A stretch of 64,000 bases of DNA from Glaciimonas sp. PAMC28666 (GTDB lineage Bacteria; Pseudomonadota; Gammaproteobacteria; Burkholderiales; Burkholderiaceae_D): the NCBI RefSeq assembly GCF_016917355.1, contig NZ_CP070304.1:4774001-4838000 (forward strand). Direction: 5' to 3'. This document shows positions 1 to 9,760 of the stretch, one piece after another. The notes beneath the pieces were generated by a model that was not told the DNA's origin, made no database searches, and worked only from the letters and a program-made list of their open reading frames with translations. The first letter of the stretch is position 1, and every line of letters starts with the position of its first letter. The position numbers were made by a program, and so were the translations under genes.

Positions 1-237
1 GCGCTCAACGTTAGCAACACGATTAAACACCCTAGATAGCGCAAGTAGGACACAGGAGACTTCGACAAAATGGGTGTAGGCATGAAAAGTTTCTTTTACT
101 GTTTATTGTAATTTGGAGACACGTTATCAGGTATTCCGGGAAATTTCTCGTTTTGGCATAAAATATTGTACAAGTAACAACACAATACATAGCGATAAAA
201 CGTACACTATCATTTTTGCACCTTAGAAACATTTTTT

Positions 238-2595
238 ATGCTGTCTCTTCTTAAACTGATCGACGCCGACGTCAGCGCTGCGTTACCTTCCGATGACGTC
301 GCATATGCAATCGCATTGGTCAAAACGTTGCGTCCCCGTTCGCCCGGAAATAGCGACGAAGCGCAGAAGAACGTTGCCGCACTCGTTTTAATTTTACAAA
401 ATAATCCTGACTATTGTCGTGCTCTGCGGCATTACCTATTGCGCATCTACGCTACCCGCCGCCAAACCAGTCTTTATACCGATATCGGCATTCTTCCAAA
501 CGCGGGGTTTTTCACAGAACTATTCCAGCGCATGGCCTATAGAATTTTGCCGCCAGCACTGGATGAAAACTATCTCCGCGATTGCCTGGATCGTCTGCTA
601 CCGTTCGAAACCGATTATATCTGGCTTAACGCCGTACCCACGGCGACGTGGTTAGCGCTAATCGCAGTGTTGCATGATGCTGCACGGAGAAAAGAATCCC
701 CTTCTTTTAACGTGGAAAGCACCGATGGTAGTAAGGCAGATCAAGATCTTGATGGCAACAATTTGGCGATTTTTAACGCGGCCGTGAGGCAGGCCAACGA
801 GATCGAAACGAACGAAGCCCGTGACCGTCACAAGACCATTACCGAGTTACTCGATGCAACGCAAACGTTGTCTTATCGGATCAGCGCCATGGGGTTGGAA
901 CCCTCGTTAATTCGCCTATATCCGGAAATGGAGGATTTCGAGTCGCCTTTTCTGATGCAAAACGTTGAGTTACACCGCTATCTTGCCGGTTATCGTCATC
1001 TTTTAGACCCTGCTGGGACAACAACGCATGCCATAAGCAACGCGATCGGTAACGGTTCCGACGCGATTAAAAATAATCCAGATGATGCGGCGTCGCGCGA
1101 GCTGCTGATACCAGCGCTCATCGAAGACGCCAGGCATTTACAGGTCATGCTCGATCAATGCGACGATGTAGTGATCAAAATTCGCAAGAAAGCCCTAAAA
1201 ATGGGCACCAGTGTCGCGCTCACTTATCTACTGGTGCGCCTGGATCAGAGCATTTCTCGTTTGAGCAAGCTGCTCACCTTGGTTGCTGCGGGCGACACCA
1301 GCGATCCAGAAAACCAGCCACAACTAGCATCCGCAGATGTAGTCAGTGCTAGCGATAGCGACGGTTATAGCGATCCAACTATTGCTGTATCCCCTCCTCC
1401 TCCGCCTTCAGAACAACTGGCCAAGCGAACTGCGGCAGTGGCGCTGGCACGAGAGTTGATCGAGGCGCATAACCGCAAATACGCGGTTCGCGAACTGTTC
1501 GCCAGCAACATCAATTTGCTGGCCCGAAATATTACCGAAAATGCGAGTCGGACCGGAGAGCATTACATCGCAGAAGATCGCAATGAATTCGTTGCCATGT
1601 TTCGCTCAGCCGCCGGCGCCGGCTTGGTTATCGGATTCATGGCGATGATGAAAATTCTTTATTCATACCTCCGCGCCGCCCCCCTCGTGGAAGCTTTTTT
1701 ATTCAGCATGAATTACTCGGCAGGTTTTATGCTGATTCATGTATTGCACTTTACCGTCGCGACCAAACAACCCGCAATGACCGCTTCACGGATAGCGGCT
1801 GGCCTGCATAGCAAAGATAGTCGCCATATTGATATTGACAGTCTGGTTGGGCTTATTGTCAAAGTTTTCCGAACCCAGTTTATCGCCGTTACCGGCAATC
1901 TATTGCTGGTTTTCCCCGTCGCGTACATTATTAGCGTTGGATGGTTTCACCTGTTTGGGCACCATCTGGTAACGCCTGATAAAGCGCAACATTTGCTCCA
2001 TGATCTGGATCCGTTACATAGTCTCGCGCTCTTTCATGCGGCCATCGCCGGCGTCTGCCTGTTCCTGGCCGGGCTGATTTCGGGCTATTACGATAACCGT
2101 GCGCTCTACACGCATATGGCGCAACGCATAGAGCGGGCGCGATGGCTACGCCGACTATGTGGCAAGCAAAGGCTCAGCAAAGTTGCGCATTACCTTGAAG
2201 CCAATTTAGGCGGTCTGATGGGTAACTTTTATTTTGGCATTCTGCTTGGCACGATCGGCACGATTGGCTTTATGGTCGGCTTGCCTATCGACATCCGCCA
2301 CATCACCTTTTCTGCAGCCAACTTTGCCATTGCGTTGGTTGGTCTCGACAACCAGATGGGCTGGCAAGTTGCACTCCGTTCGATAACAGGCATTCTCGCA
2401 ATTGGAACAATCAATCTCTGGGTGAGCTTTTCCCTGGCATTATTCGTGGCGTTACGCTCGCGCCAGGTCCATTTTCAGCAAGGGTTGCCATTAGCCAAAG
2501 CTATATTTGCGCGCTTTCTTCAGCGACCTATCGACTTTTTTATTCCACCCAAAAGCGTCGCGTTGGCCGACGCTGATCATAATCTGGCGGGATAG
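238..2595 (+). CDS. SpecificRecomb-family inner-membrane protein (site-specific recombinase, Gcr-like)
   Basis: A 785-residue protein that matches by eye the betaproteobacterial family annotated as 'site-specific recombinase' (Pfam SpecificRecomb). The N-terminal 450 residues are soluble and largely helical, with a Pro-rich linker near residue 385 (five or more prolines). The C-terminal part carries five or so hydrophobic segments (about residues 460-510, 545-575, 595-620, 660-690 and 715-740). No catalytic Tyr or Ser recombinase signature is visible, so the recombinase name is a family label rather than a demonstrated activity; a membrane role is more consistent with the sequence. The ATG at 238 has an A/T-rich upstream and no strong Shine-Dalgarno sequence. 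It stands alone, and 1-237 holds nothing recognisable. Confidence 0.75.
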   Translation: MLSLLKLIDADVSAALPSDDVAYAIALVKTLRPRSPGNSDEAQKNVAALVLILQNNPDYCRALRHYLLRIYATRRQTSLYTDIGILPNAGFFTELFQRMAYRILPPALDENYLRDCLDRLLPFETDYIWLNAVPTATWLALIAVLHDAARRKESPSFNVESTDGSKADQDLDGNNLAIFNAAVRQANEIETNEARDRHKTITELLDATQTLSYRISAMGLEPSLIRLYPEMEDFESPFLMQNVELHRYLAGYRHLLDPAGTTTHAISNAIGNGSDAIKNNPDDAASRELLIPALIEDARHLQVMLDQCDDVVIKIRKKALKMGTSVALTYLLVRLDQSISRLSKLLTLVAAGDTSDPENQPQLASADVVSASDSDGYSDPTIAVSPPPPPSEQLAKRTAAVALARELIEAHNRKYAVRELFASNINLLARNITENASRTGEHYIAEDRNEFVAMFRSAAGAGLVIGFMAMMKILYSYLRAAPLVEAFLFSMNYSAGFMLIHVLHFTVATKQPAMTASRIAAGLHSKDSRHIDIDSLVGLIVKVFRTQFIAVTGNLLLVFPVAYIISVGWFHLFGHHLVTPDKAQHLLHDLDPLHSLALFHAAIAGVCLFLAGLISGYYDNRALYTHMAQRIERARWLRRLCGKQRLSKVAHYLEANLGGLMGNFYFGILLGTIGTIGFMVGLPIDIRHITFSAANFAIALVGLDNQMGWQVALRSITGILAIGTINLWVSFSLALFVALRSRQVHFQQGLPLAKAIFARFLQRPIDFFIPPKSVALADADHNLAG

Positions 2596-2773
2596 TAAGC
2601 GACATTTCATAAAGAAAGGCATAAACGAGGTCACCTGCAAACCGCAGGCCATGGATTCAAATGCCATTTGCACAGAATCAACGCACGGTTTGCCAACCAA
2701 CTTAGTTAAAGTGATAATTTAACTATATACTTTGGAGACAAGCGTAAGTAAAGCCTGCGCGTTTCCGAACCTG

Positions 2774-4183
2774 ATGATAAGAATGCCCTCCATGAGATTC
2801 GCTCTAACGGAACTTCAATTATTTTCCCGGCTACGCAGGTTGCTGGTGGTCGTTTTTCTCGGCCTGACCATTCCTTCCTGTGCGTCCTTACCCGACGTAA
2901 GCACCTTCGATATTCGGCCCGTAGACGGCTCACTGGCGATTAAGAGTCGACCAGAAAATGCGCGTGCGTCATCGGTTCTGGTGGCGCGGCTAAGCCATTC
3001 CGGGGTCGACCTGCAAAAATTGGCGGCGCTGGAAGACACTGCAGTGACCGCGCCACCCATATCAGGGAACAAAATAACCTTGTTATTCGATGGTCCGCAA
3101 ACACTCAGCGCCATGATTAAGGCGATCGCCAATGCCAAGAATAATATCAATTTTGAGACCTATATTTTTGATCAGGACGCTTTAGGCATGCAATTCGCCA
3201 ACTTACTGATCGAAAAACAGCGCGCTGGCGTTCAGGTCAATATCATTTACGACAGCGTTGGAACGATTGGCACGCCGACCGAATTTTTTGATCGTATGCG
3301 TAAAGCCGGTATTAAATTAGAGGAATTCAATCCCGTCAATCCACTCAAACGATTTGGTCCATGGCGTCTCAACAATCGGGATCATCGCAAAATCCTCGTA
3401 GTTGATGGGAAAATTGCCTTCACCGGTGGCGTGAACATCAGCGCGGCCTACGCCAACAGCTCTTTGTTCAGATCCAGGAAAAAGGAAACCGGGTCAGTCG
3501 GCTGGCGCGATACACACATTCAGATTGAAGGTCCGGCTGTCGCATTTTTACAGCTATCCTTCATGCGTACCTGGGCCAGCCAGGGCACTGACGATCTACC
3601 TGATCTAAAGTATTTTCCGCCATTAGGCGTCGCTGGTGATAAAACTGTGCGGGTCCTCATTAGTCGGCCCCGGGGCGACTTTATTCTTTATAAGGCCTAC
3701 ATTCAAGCGTTTCAAAATGCGAAGAAAACCATTCACATCACAACCCCCTACTTTGCACCGGATCAGCAAATGGTAAAAGCGTTGACCGACGCCGCGCGCC
3801 GCGGGGTCGAAGTTTCGATGATTTTTCCTAGCGTCTCCGATAGTGGGCTCGCGTCTCAGGCAGGTCAATCGTATTACGATCAGCTGTTAGCGTCCGGGAT
3901 TAAAATTTATCGGCTACAGGTCGCAATTCTGCATGCCAAAACGGCGGTGATCGATGGCAACTGGTCCACGGTCGGTTCCGCCAATCTGGATATTCGCAGC
4001 TTTTTACACAATTACGAAGCGAACGTCATCATCATGGGCGACGAATTCGGCGGCGAGATGGAAAATGCGTTCGACGAAGACTTGAGCAGCTCTGATGAAA
4101 TTACGAAGGACGCATGGGACAACAGATCACTGGCAGATCGCATTAAGGAGTGGGCCGCCCGATCACTGGGCTATTGGCTTTGA
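2774..4183 (+). CDS. Phospholipase D-like lipoprotein, cardiolipin synthase type
   Basis: Two HxKxxxxD motifs, near residues 203 (HRKILVVDG) and 387 (HAKTAVIDG), each followed by a GG/GSAN-type segment, define the phospholipase D superfamily. The layout matches bacterial cardiolipin synthases, which join two phosphatidyl groups at the inner membrane. The N-terminus has Arg-Arg, a hydrophobic stretch and a lipobox-like IPSC, so it is probably a lipid-anchored exported protein, unlike ClsA with its two transmembrane helices. The open frame extends upstream to a TTG at 2732, but a start at 2774 (or the ATGs at 2783/2792) gives a compact signal peptide; none has a good ribosome site, so the start is uncertain. 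Nuclease activity is possible in this superfamily but less likely in this context. Confidence 0.8.
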   Translation: MIRMPSMRFALTELQLFSRLRRLLVVVFLGLTIPSCASLPDVSTFDIRPVDGSLAIKSRPENARASSVLVARLSHSGVDLQKLAALEDTAVTAPPISGNKITLLFDGPQTLSAMIKAIANAKNNINFETYIFDQDALGMQFANLLIEKQRAGVQVNIIYDSVGTIGTPTEFFDRMRKAGIKLEEFNPVNPLKRFGPWRLNNRDHRKILVVDGKIAFTGGVNISAAYANSSLFRSRKKETGSVGWRDTHIQIEGPAVAFLQLSFMRTWASQGTDDLPDLKYFPPLGVAGDKTVRVLISRPRGDFILYKAYIQAFQNAKKTIHITTPYFAPDQQMVKALTDAARRGVEVSMIFPSVSDSGLASQAGQSYYDQLLASGIKIYRLQVAILHAKTAVIDGNWSTVGSANLDIRSFLHNYEANVIIMGDEFGGEMENAFDEDLSSSDEITKDAWDNRSLADRIKEWAARSLGYWL

Positions 4184-4700
4184 TTTGCCTAAGCCTTTCA
4201 AGCTAACGATACAGGGTTACCCAACCCGGCCCGCCAACCTTCCAACGGTGAGGTCAGGCGAGGTGAAATCAACCTTAGCGCCGTTGAAATAAAATAAAAG
4301 TCTTATGGTATTTGTTCAATATTACGGTACTATCAACGTTATAAAAACATTGCTTTTATACCCATAGTCATTGCCCCTTATGTTTTTCATCAGATAGCTC
4401 TATAGCGCACGCTGGTAGCGAGGTTCATCCCGTTATCCGCGGTAACAAAGTTCAATTAAGTTTTTAACACCAAAGAACGCGTTAGTTTCAACTTTCACAA
4501 TTGCCGCATCTCGCGGTCTCATCAGCATATCAAGAAGTCTTCATTGCAAAATGGTGATGTCGCCAGACATTGCTCACACTGCTAACAAAAATAGTTTATG
4601 CAACAAGTTTCATTCTGACAACGGCACTTTGATTGTATTTTAAGCACGTATGTGTCTGCTTTCCTATTGCAGGCACGCTTGCTTAAACCCAGGAGGATCC
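4184..4700. other. Intergenic stretch upstream of the PYP operon
   Basis: About 500 A/T-rich bases with no convincing gene. It presumably holds the promoter of the PYP-diguanylate cyclase operon. I see no clear sigma-70 box pair, no strong hairpin terminator after the phospholipase D gene and no obvious operator. Confidence 0.4.
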
Positions 4701-5093
4701 ATGCTTGAAATGAACACATTAGAATTTGGTCAGGAAATGTTGATTTCCACCATTGCCAAGGCTTCCAAGGAGGAACTGGATGAAATGGGTTTTGGCGTCA
4801 TTGGCATTGACGAAACCGGTGTAGTGCAACGCTATAACCTGTTTGAATCGAAGATAGCCGGTTTGCGCGCCCAAAACGTCATCGGTTCACTTTTATTTAC
4901 CAACGTTGCGCCGTGTATGAACAACTTTATGGTCGCCCAACGCTTTGAGGATGCCATGGAAAATGGCACACCTTTGGATGCCACGATTGATTACGTGCTT
5001 ACATTACGGATGCGTCCCATACGCGTGAAACTGCGCCTGCTTGCAAGTCCGGACCAAAAAATGCGGTTTATCTTAGTGCAGCGGGCACTATGA
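4701..5093 (+). CDS. pyp: Photoactive yellow protein (PYP) homologue, chromophore cysteine conserved
   Basis: A 130-residue single PAS domain that aligns over its whole length with Halorhodospira PYP (125 aa), the blue-light receptor that binds p-coumaric acid as a thioester. Matching landmarks: FG near residue 9, GFGVI/GLAFGAI, RYN with Tyr45 (PYP Tyr42), Glu49 (Glu46), the VAPC motif with Cys72 (chromophore Cys69), and Met104 (Met100). Two pocket residues differ: PYP Thr50 is Ala53 and Arg52 is Leu55. The ATG at 4701 is chosen over an upstream in-frame start at 4650 because AGGAGG lies at 4691-4696. The stop overlaps the next start (ATGA), so it is translationally coupled to the diguanylate cyclase. 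No tyrosine ammonia lyase or coumaryl ligase gene lies in the window, so chromophore supply is unproven. Confidence 0.82.
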   Translation: MLEMNTLEFGQEMLISTIAKASKEELDEMGFGVIGIDETGVVQRYNLFESKIAGLRAQNVIGSLLFTNVAPCMNNFMVAQRFEDAMENGTPLDATIDYVLTLRMRPIRVKLRLLASPDQKMRFILVQRAL

Positions 5094-6412
5094 GCAATCA
5101 CGATGTGCAAGACATTGCCGCAGAGCATGAGGCCCTATTGCAGTTTCTTTACCTTGCTCCCGTCGGCCTGGTGCAGACCAGCTTAGCGGGAGAGGTGGAA
5201 CTGATGAATCCCCTCTCTGCCCAACTTTTAATGCCGTTATCTCAAGACGGCGGTCTGTCCAATCTGTTCAAAGCGCTGGAGTCGGTGGCGCCAGAGCTGA
5301 GACGGATGAGCGCAGATTTTACGAACTCGCAAGGAACCATCTGCGAGGGCTTGCGTGCCCAACTGACAGCCGGCATTCGTGGAAAACAAGACCCCAAAAT
5401 GTTGGGAATAAGTCTCATTAAACTCGATGACGACCGGATGATGGCGGTCCTGACCGATATGACCCTAATGATCGCCCAAGAGAAACAGTTGAAGTACAAC
5501 ACGGCCTGGTTAAACGCGATTACCGTTGGCGTTTCCGATTATGCATTGATGAGCCTGGATCAGAACGGCAAAATACATGAATGGAATCCTAGTATCGGCC
5601 GCGTCCTTAAATACAATGCAGCAGATATCGTTGGAAAATCGTTTTCTATGTTTTATCATTCAAGTGGCATTTCCCCTGAAAGGATTGTAGATTATCTGAA
5701 AGAAGCCGATGAGGACGGCTGGAGTCTGACTGAAGGCTGGCGCATAAAAGGCGACGGCACACAGTTCTGGAGCAGCAGCATGATTGTTCCCATTGATGAC
5801 TTTACGGCACAGAGTGACGAAATTACGATTTTAGCGGAGACCCACGAGCTGAGTTACGCCTTGATTATGCGCGACATAACTGATCGCAATCGTGATGAGA
5901 ACGCGCACTTAAATGCGATGTCAAGCGACTATCTGACAGGTATAGCGAACAGACGTACGTTGTTCGAGGCGGCTGAACTGGAGTTCAGACGTTGGCATCG
6001 CCATCCGCGCCCACTGTCATTCATGATCATTGACGCGGACTTCTTCAAAAAAGTGAATGACACCTACGGACACGCGGCCGGAGACCTTGTTTTATGTCAT
6101 CTTGCAACGACACTGAAAGATACAATGCGCGACATTGACACGGTGGCGCGAATCGGGGGCGAAGAATTCGCCGTCCTTCTTCCCTCCACAGATCTCGGCG
6201 GCGCGTTGCAGCTGGCAGAACGTTTTCGCAAAAATGTCGAAGCGGCGACCGTGAAATCGGACGGTATAGAGATTAAGTACACCATCAGTATCGGCATCAG
6301 TACCATGGAAGCTACTGTCAATGGATTCGACGCATTACTGGATCGCGCCGATAAGGCACTTTATGAGGCTAAGCATTCTGGTCGCAATATGGTCAAGATC
6401 TGGAGGTCCTGA
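5090..6412 (+). CDS. PAS-PAS-GGDEF diguanylate cyclase coupled to PYP
   Basis: A soluble 440-residue protein with no membrane segment or signal peptide. An N-terminal PAS-like domain (about 12-115) and a clearer second PAS (about 135-265, with WNP and GW.L..GWR.KGDGTQFW) precede a GGDEF domain (about 275-440). The active-site motif is GGEEF near residue 357, preceded five residues upstream by RDID, the RxxD inhibitory site, so the enzyme should make c-di-GMP from two GTP and be product-inhibited. Its ATG overlaps the PYP stop by four bases, the strongest hint that PYP is its partner or input. The PAS domains carry no Cys at the PYP chromophore position, so light sensing, if any, would come from the small protein. 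No EAL domain is present. Confidence 0.88.
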   Translation: MSNHDVQDIAAEHEALLQFLYLAPVGLVQTSLAGEVELMNPLSAQLLMPLSQDGGLSNLFKALESVAPELRRMSADFTNSQGTICEGLRAQLTAGIRGKQDPKMLGISLIKLDDDRMMAVLTDMTLMIAQEKQLKYNTAWLNAITVGVSDYALMSLDQNGKIHEWNPSIGRVLKYNAADIVGKSFSMFYHSSGISPERIVDYLKEADEDGWSLTEGWRIKGDGTQFWSSSMIVPIDDFTAQSDEITILAETHELSYALIMRDITDRNRDENAHLNAMSSDYLTGIANRRTLFEAAELEFRRWHRHPRPLSFMIIDADFFKKVNDTYGHAAGDLVLCHLATTLKDTMRDIDTVARIGGEEFAVLLPSTDLGGALQLAERFRKNVEAATVKSDGIEIKYTISIGISTMEATVNGFDALLDRADKALYEAKHSGRNMVKIWRS

Positions 6413-6422
6413 TAGCGCCCGG

Positions 6423-6437
6423 AGAGATGATCTCTTT
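6423..6437 (+). terminator. Weak hairpin after the diguanylate cyclase
   Basis: AGAGA-TGA-TCTCT followed by TT, 10 bases after the stop. The five-base stem and short T tract make a weak candidate terminator only. Confidence 0.25.
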
Positions 6438-6667
6438 CCTGGGTGATGGGTGGCGTTACTTCCAGGAATCAAGTGTTTGCAAACCGTATCTAAGAACAAT
6501 AAAAATATAAATTCGAGTATTTACTTTTTTGACAGTCGTGGCGAATTGGAGGGTTGTTGTGCCCCAGACAAAAATCAGTCGTCTGCCTGGCCATAGTTTG
6601 AACGCCTGAAAGTTATCGGCTAAACGTGTATCGTTGGTAGGGTGCAAACAAGAAGAGTCCCCCATTC

Positions 6668-7477
6668 ATGTCAACAGTTAACACAGACAGCGTATTGAAA
6701 AACGACGAAAAAAGTACCCTTGAAACGATCACGAGTGTGCATCACTGGACCGCTACGTTGCTTTCATTTCGTTGCACTCGGCCGCCGGCATATCAATTTA
6801 CCCCCGGCCAGTTTGCGCGCTTAGGTTTGAGGACGGCGGACGGCGAAATTGTTTCACGTGCTTATTCGGTCACTTCAGCGATGGAAGAAAACACGCTGGA
6901 ATTTTTTTTGGTATTGGTACCGGATGGCCCCTTCTCGGCGCTTTTCGCAAAGCTGCAACCCGGCGATCAACTATTGGTGGAAAAAAACAGCTATGGCTTC
7001 ATGACCGTAGACCGTTTTTTGGATGGAGAAAATTTATGGATGTTGGCGACCGGCACCGGACTCGGTCCCTTCATCTCGATTTTACAAGACCCTGCGGTGT
7101 GGAAAAAATTTAAACATCTGATTCTGGTACATTGCGTTCGCACCCAGGAAGAATTGGCCTATCAGGCGTTACTACAAGCCCTGCCACACCGCACCGAACT
7201 TGCCGCCGGCGGCGCCCATTTAACGTTAGTGCAAGCAACCACGCGAGACAACCAAACAGAAAGTTCGCGGCACTTACATGGCCGGATTACGACTCTGTTA
7301 GAAGACGGCACTCTGGAAACTGCGGCAGGAACATCCATTACGGTGGAAGCTTCTCGCGTGATGATTTGTGGAAACCCGGAAATGATTACTGCCACCAGAG
7401 AAATATTGGTTCAGCGCGGAATGCGCCCTTGCCGCAGAGCGGTACCGGGACAATTTGTCACTGAGGACTATTGGTAA
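6668..7477 (+). CDS. fpr: Ferredoxin-NADP reductase
   Basis: A 269-residue FAD/NADP flavoprotein of the bacterial ferredoxin/flavodoxin-NADP reductase family, which moves electrons between NADPH and ferredoxin or flavodoxin in the cytoplasm. Visible landmarks are the FAD-binding RAYSV motif (near residue 60), the pyridine-nucleotide GTGLGPF motif (near 118), the CGNPEM segment near 235, and a C-terminal Tyr-Trp ending typical of subclass members in which an aromatic residue stacks on the flavin. The ATG at 6668 has only a weak upstream ribosome site. It is monocistronic, with gaps of 255 and about 200 bases on either side. Confidence 0.88.
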   Translation: MSTVNTDSVLKNDEKSTLETITSVHHWTATLLSFRCTRPPAYQFTPGQFARLGLRTADGEIVSRAYSVTSAMEENTLEFFLVLVPDGPFSALFAKLQPGDQLLVEKNSYGFMTVDRFLDGENLWMLATGTGLGPFISILQDPAVWKKFKHLILVHCVRTQEELAYQALLQALPHRTELAAGGAHLTLVQATTRDNQTESSRHLHGRITTLLEDGTLETAAGTSITVEASRVMICGNPEMITATREILVQRGMRPCRRAVPGQFVTEDYW

Positions 7478-7675
7478 ATATTCAGTGGCCTCCCGTGAAA
7501 TCAGATGGTTGCCTGCTGCATTTACCGCGCCTGCTCCCAATGTTACCAATCACAAGTATGCGGTATTCGCCTTGATAGGCCCCTCCTTCAGCCGCTAATT
7601 GACAGTGTTTAGTAACGACATCAGCTATCTCTGTCAAAATATGGGTTGCCTCATATTCCGCCTTCAAGGAACCGC

Positions 7676-9175
7676 ATGCCAGACGTAGCCGCAAAAACTA
7701 TCGAATCGACTTTCCCACAACTGACAGTGGAGAATGGATTTGCCGCTTTACCGCCAGAATTTTACACACGGCTAATGCCAACGCCCGTTCCTGCACCTTA
7801 TCTGGTTGATGGAAATGATACGGCTTCAGCATTGATAGGCCTTGATCCCGCCGCTTTCTCATCCCGGCAATTTATCGATGTCTTCTCGGGCAATCAATTA
7901 ATGGCGGGATCCCAACCCCTTTCCGCCGTGTATTCAGGTCACCAATTTGGGCAATGGGCCGGGCAGTTAGGAGATGGGCGCGCGATCCTGTTGGGCGATG
8001 TGCCCTCACACGATGGCACTCACCGGATTGAATTACAACTCAAAGGCGCTGGCGCAACGCCTTACTCGCGCATGGGCGACGGACGAGCGGTGCTACGTTC
8101 TTCAATCCGTGAATATCTGTGCTCTGAAGCGATGGCTGCGCTTGGGATTCCGACTTCACGCGCTTTAAGCGTCATCGGATCAGACCAATTGGTGATGCGC
8201 GAAACACCCGAAACAACGGCAGTGGTTACGCGCATGGCGCCAAGCTTTGTACGTTTTGGATCATTCGAGCATTGGTTTTATAACAAAAAACATAACTCTC
8301 TTAAAATTCTGGCCGATTATGTCATCGCGCAGTTTTATCCAGAACTAAAGGCAACTGAAAATCCTTACCAGGCGTTTTTAGCGGAAGTGTCTAAACGAAC
8401 CGCACACCTGATGGCAGATTGGCAAGCCGTAGGCTTTATGCACGGTGTTATGAATACCGACAATATGTCAATTCTGGGGCTGACTCTAGACTACGGACCC
8501 TTTGGATTTATGGAAGCTTTCGATCCTGGTCATATTTGCAATCATACGGATCAGCAGGGCCGCTACGCCTACGATATGCAACCCCAAATTGGCCATTGGA
8601 ACTGCTACGCGCTGGGTCAGGCGCTACTACCATTGATCGGTAGCGTTGAAGACACACAGGACGCGCTGAAGGATTATCAGCCCCAGTATGTCGCGAGATA
8701 CGATGCCTTGATGCATGCGAAGCTTGGTTTGCAAACCGTTCAGCATGGAGATGAGCAATTATTCGATGCAATGTTTGCGTTAATGAAAACTAGCCATACC
8801 GACTTCACATTATTTTTCCGCCGTCTGGGTGATTTTCAAATTAGCGATCCGTTATCAGACTCACCGTTGCGAGATTTGTTTATCGACACAGCAGGGTTCG
8901 ATACCTGGAGTTTGCAATATAGAGCACGTTTGAAGGCAGAACATAGCATGGACGCGAGCCGACGCCTTGCAATGCAAAAAACTAACCCCAAGTATGTGCT
9001 GCGCAATTATCTGGCACAGGTTGCAATCGAAAAAGCGCAAAACAAAGACTATTCAGAGATCAGCAAATTACGCAAAATTTTGCAACGACCATTTGACGAA
9101 CAACCTGAGCACGCAGATTATGCCGCGTTGCCACCTGATTGGGCCAATGGACTGGAAGTCAGTTGCTCCACTTGA
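7676..9175 (+). CDS. selO: Protein adenylyltransferase SelO (YdiU)
   Basis: A 499-residue member of the SelO/YdiU pseudokinase family, which transfers AMP from ATP to Ser/Thr/Tyr of target proteins and has been linked to oxidative stress. Signatures include YSGHQFGQWAGQLGDGR, LKGAGATPYSRMGDGRA, MNTDNMS and DYGPFGFME. It ends EVSCST, with the near-terminal Cys that replaces selenocysteine of eukaryotic homologues. The frame opens at a TTG (7646), but the ATG at 7676 has AAGGA five bases upstream and is the better start. The neighbour is MsrB, another protein-oxidation enzyme, 63 bases downstream, which fits a redox role; a shared transcript is likely but not shown. Confidence 0.92.
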   Translation: MPDVAAKTIESTFPQLTVENGFAALPPEFYTRLMPTPVPAPYLVDGNDTASALIGLDPAAFSSRQFIDVFSGNQLMAGSQPLSAVYSGHQFGQWAGQLGDGRAILLGDVPSHDGTHRIELQLKGAGATPYSRMGDGRAVLRSSIREYLCSEAMAALGIPTSRALSVIGSDQLVMRETPETTAVVTRMAPSFVRFGSFEHWFYNKKHNSLKILADYVIAQFYPELKATENPYQAFLAEVSKRTAHLMADWQAVGFMHGVMNTDNMSILGLTLDYGPFGFMEAFDPGHICNHTDQQGRYAYDMQPQIGHWNCYALGQALLPLIGSVEDTQDALKDYQPQYVARYDALMHAKLGLQTVQHGDEQLFDAMFALMKTSHTDFTLFFRRLGDFQISDPLSDSPLRDLFIDTAGFDTWSLQYRARLKAEHSMDASRRLAMQKTNPKYVLRNYLAQVAIEKAQNKDYSEISKLRKILQRPFDEQPEHADYAALPPDWANGLEVSCST

Positions 9176-9238
9176 ATTGTAAAATATCAAGAAGCACCGA
9201 TAGTCATACAATCTATCCGCTAAAAATAGGAGACCACC

Positions 9239-9637
9239 ATGAGTAACTCGAAAGTCACAAAAACAGAAGCAGAATGGCGCGCTGCGCTTGAGCCGATGGA
9301 GTATGAAGTTACCCGCAAGGCCGCAACCGAACGCGCCTTTACTGGCAAATTTTGGGACCATCACGAACACGGCATTTATACCTGCGTCTGCTGCAACACG
9401 CCTTTGTTCGAATCAGATGCGAAATTTGACTCTGGTTGCGGCTGGCCGAGTTATTTCAAGGCGATTAATCCAGAAAATGTCAGTGAACGTGTTGATCGGG
9501 CGCATGGCATGACGCGGACTGAAATTTTATGCAATGTTTGTGACGCGCATCTGGGTCACGTATTTCCGGATGGTCCGCCACCAACTGGCTTAAGATACTG
9601 CATTAACTCCGCATCGTTGCGGTTTGATCCGGCATAA
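9239..9637 (+). CDS. msrB: Peptide methionine-(R)-S-oxide reductase MsrB
   Basis: A 132-residue cytoplasmic enzyme that reduces the R form of methionine sulfoxide in proteins. Two CxxC pairs (CVCC near 45 and CNVC near 95) are the structural zinc site. The catalytic Cys lies in [11 protein letters not shown] near the C-terminus, and CGWPSYF and HVFPDGP are the substrate-pocket motifs of the family. The start has a good AGGAG nearby. It has no signal peptide and is not fused to MsrA. It probably forms a transcription unit with selO. Confidence 0.95.
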   Translation: MSNSKVTKTEAEWRAALEPMEYEVTRKAATERAFTGKFWDHHEHGIYTCVCCNTPLFESDAKFDSGCGWPSYFKAINPENVSERVDRAHGMTRTEILCNVCDAHLGHVFPDGPPPTGLRYCINSASLRFDPA

Positions 9638-9760
9638 TTCGTAATCCGAATGCCTGAATAGGCGTTCGCGCCCATATTGCAGAAAATTCTAGCCATTAAC
9701 CAGTTACATCTTAAACTTGTAGATCTTTTTAAGCAGCAACTACCAAAGAAAGCCAACTCC

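Noticed and set aside
238-2595. Functional site-specific recombinase of an integrated element
   Set aside because: The family name suggests it, but there is no Tyr or Ser recombinase motif, and the protein has several membrane segments; it is a widespread chromosomal gene in Burkholderiales.
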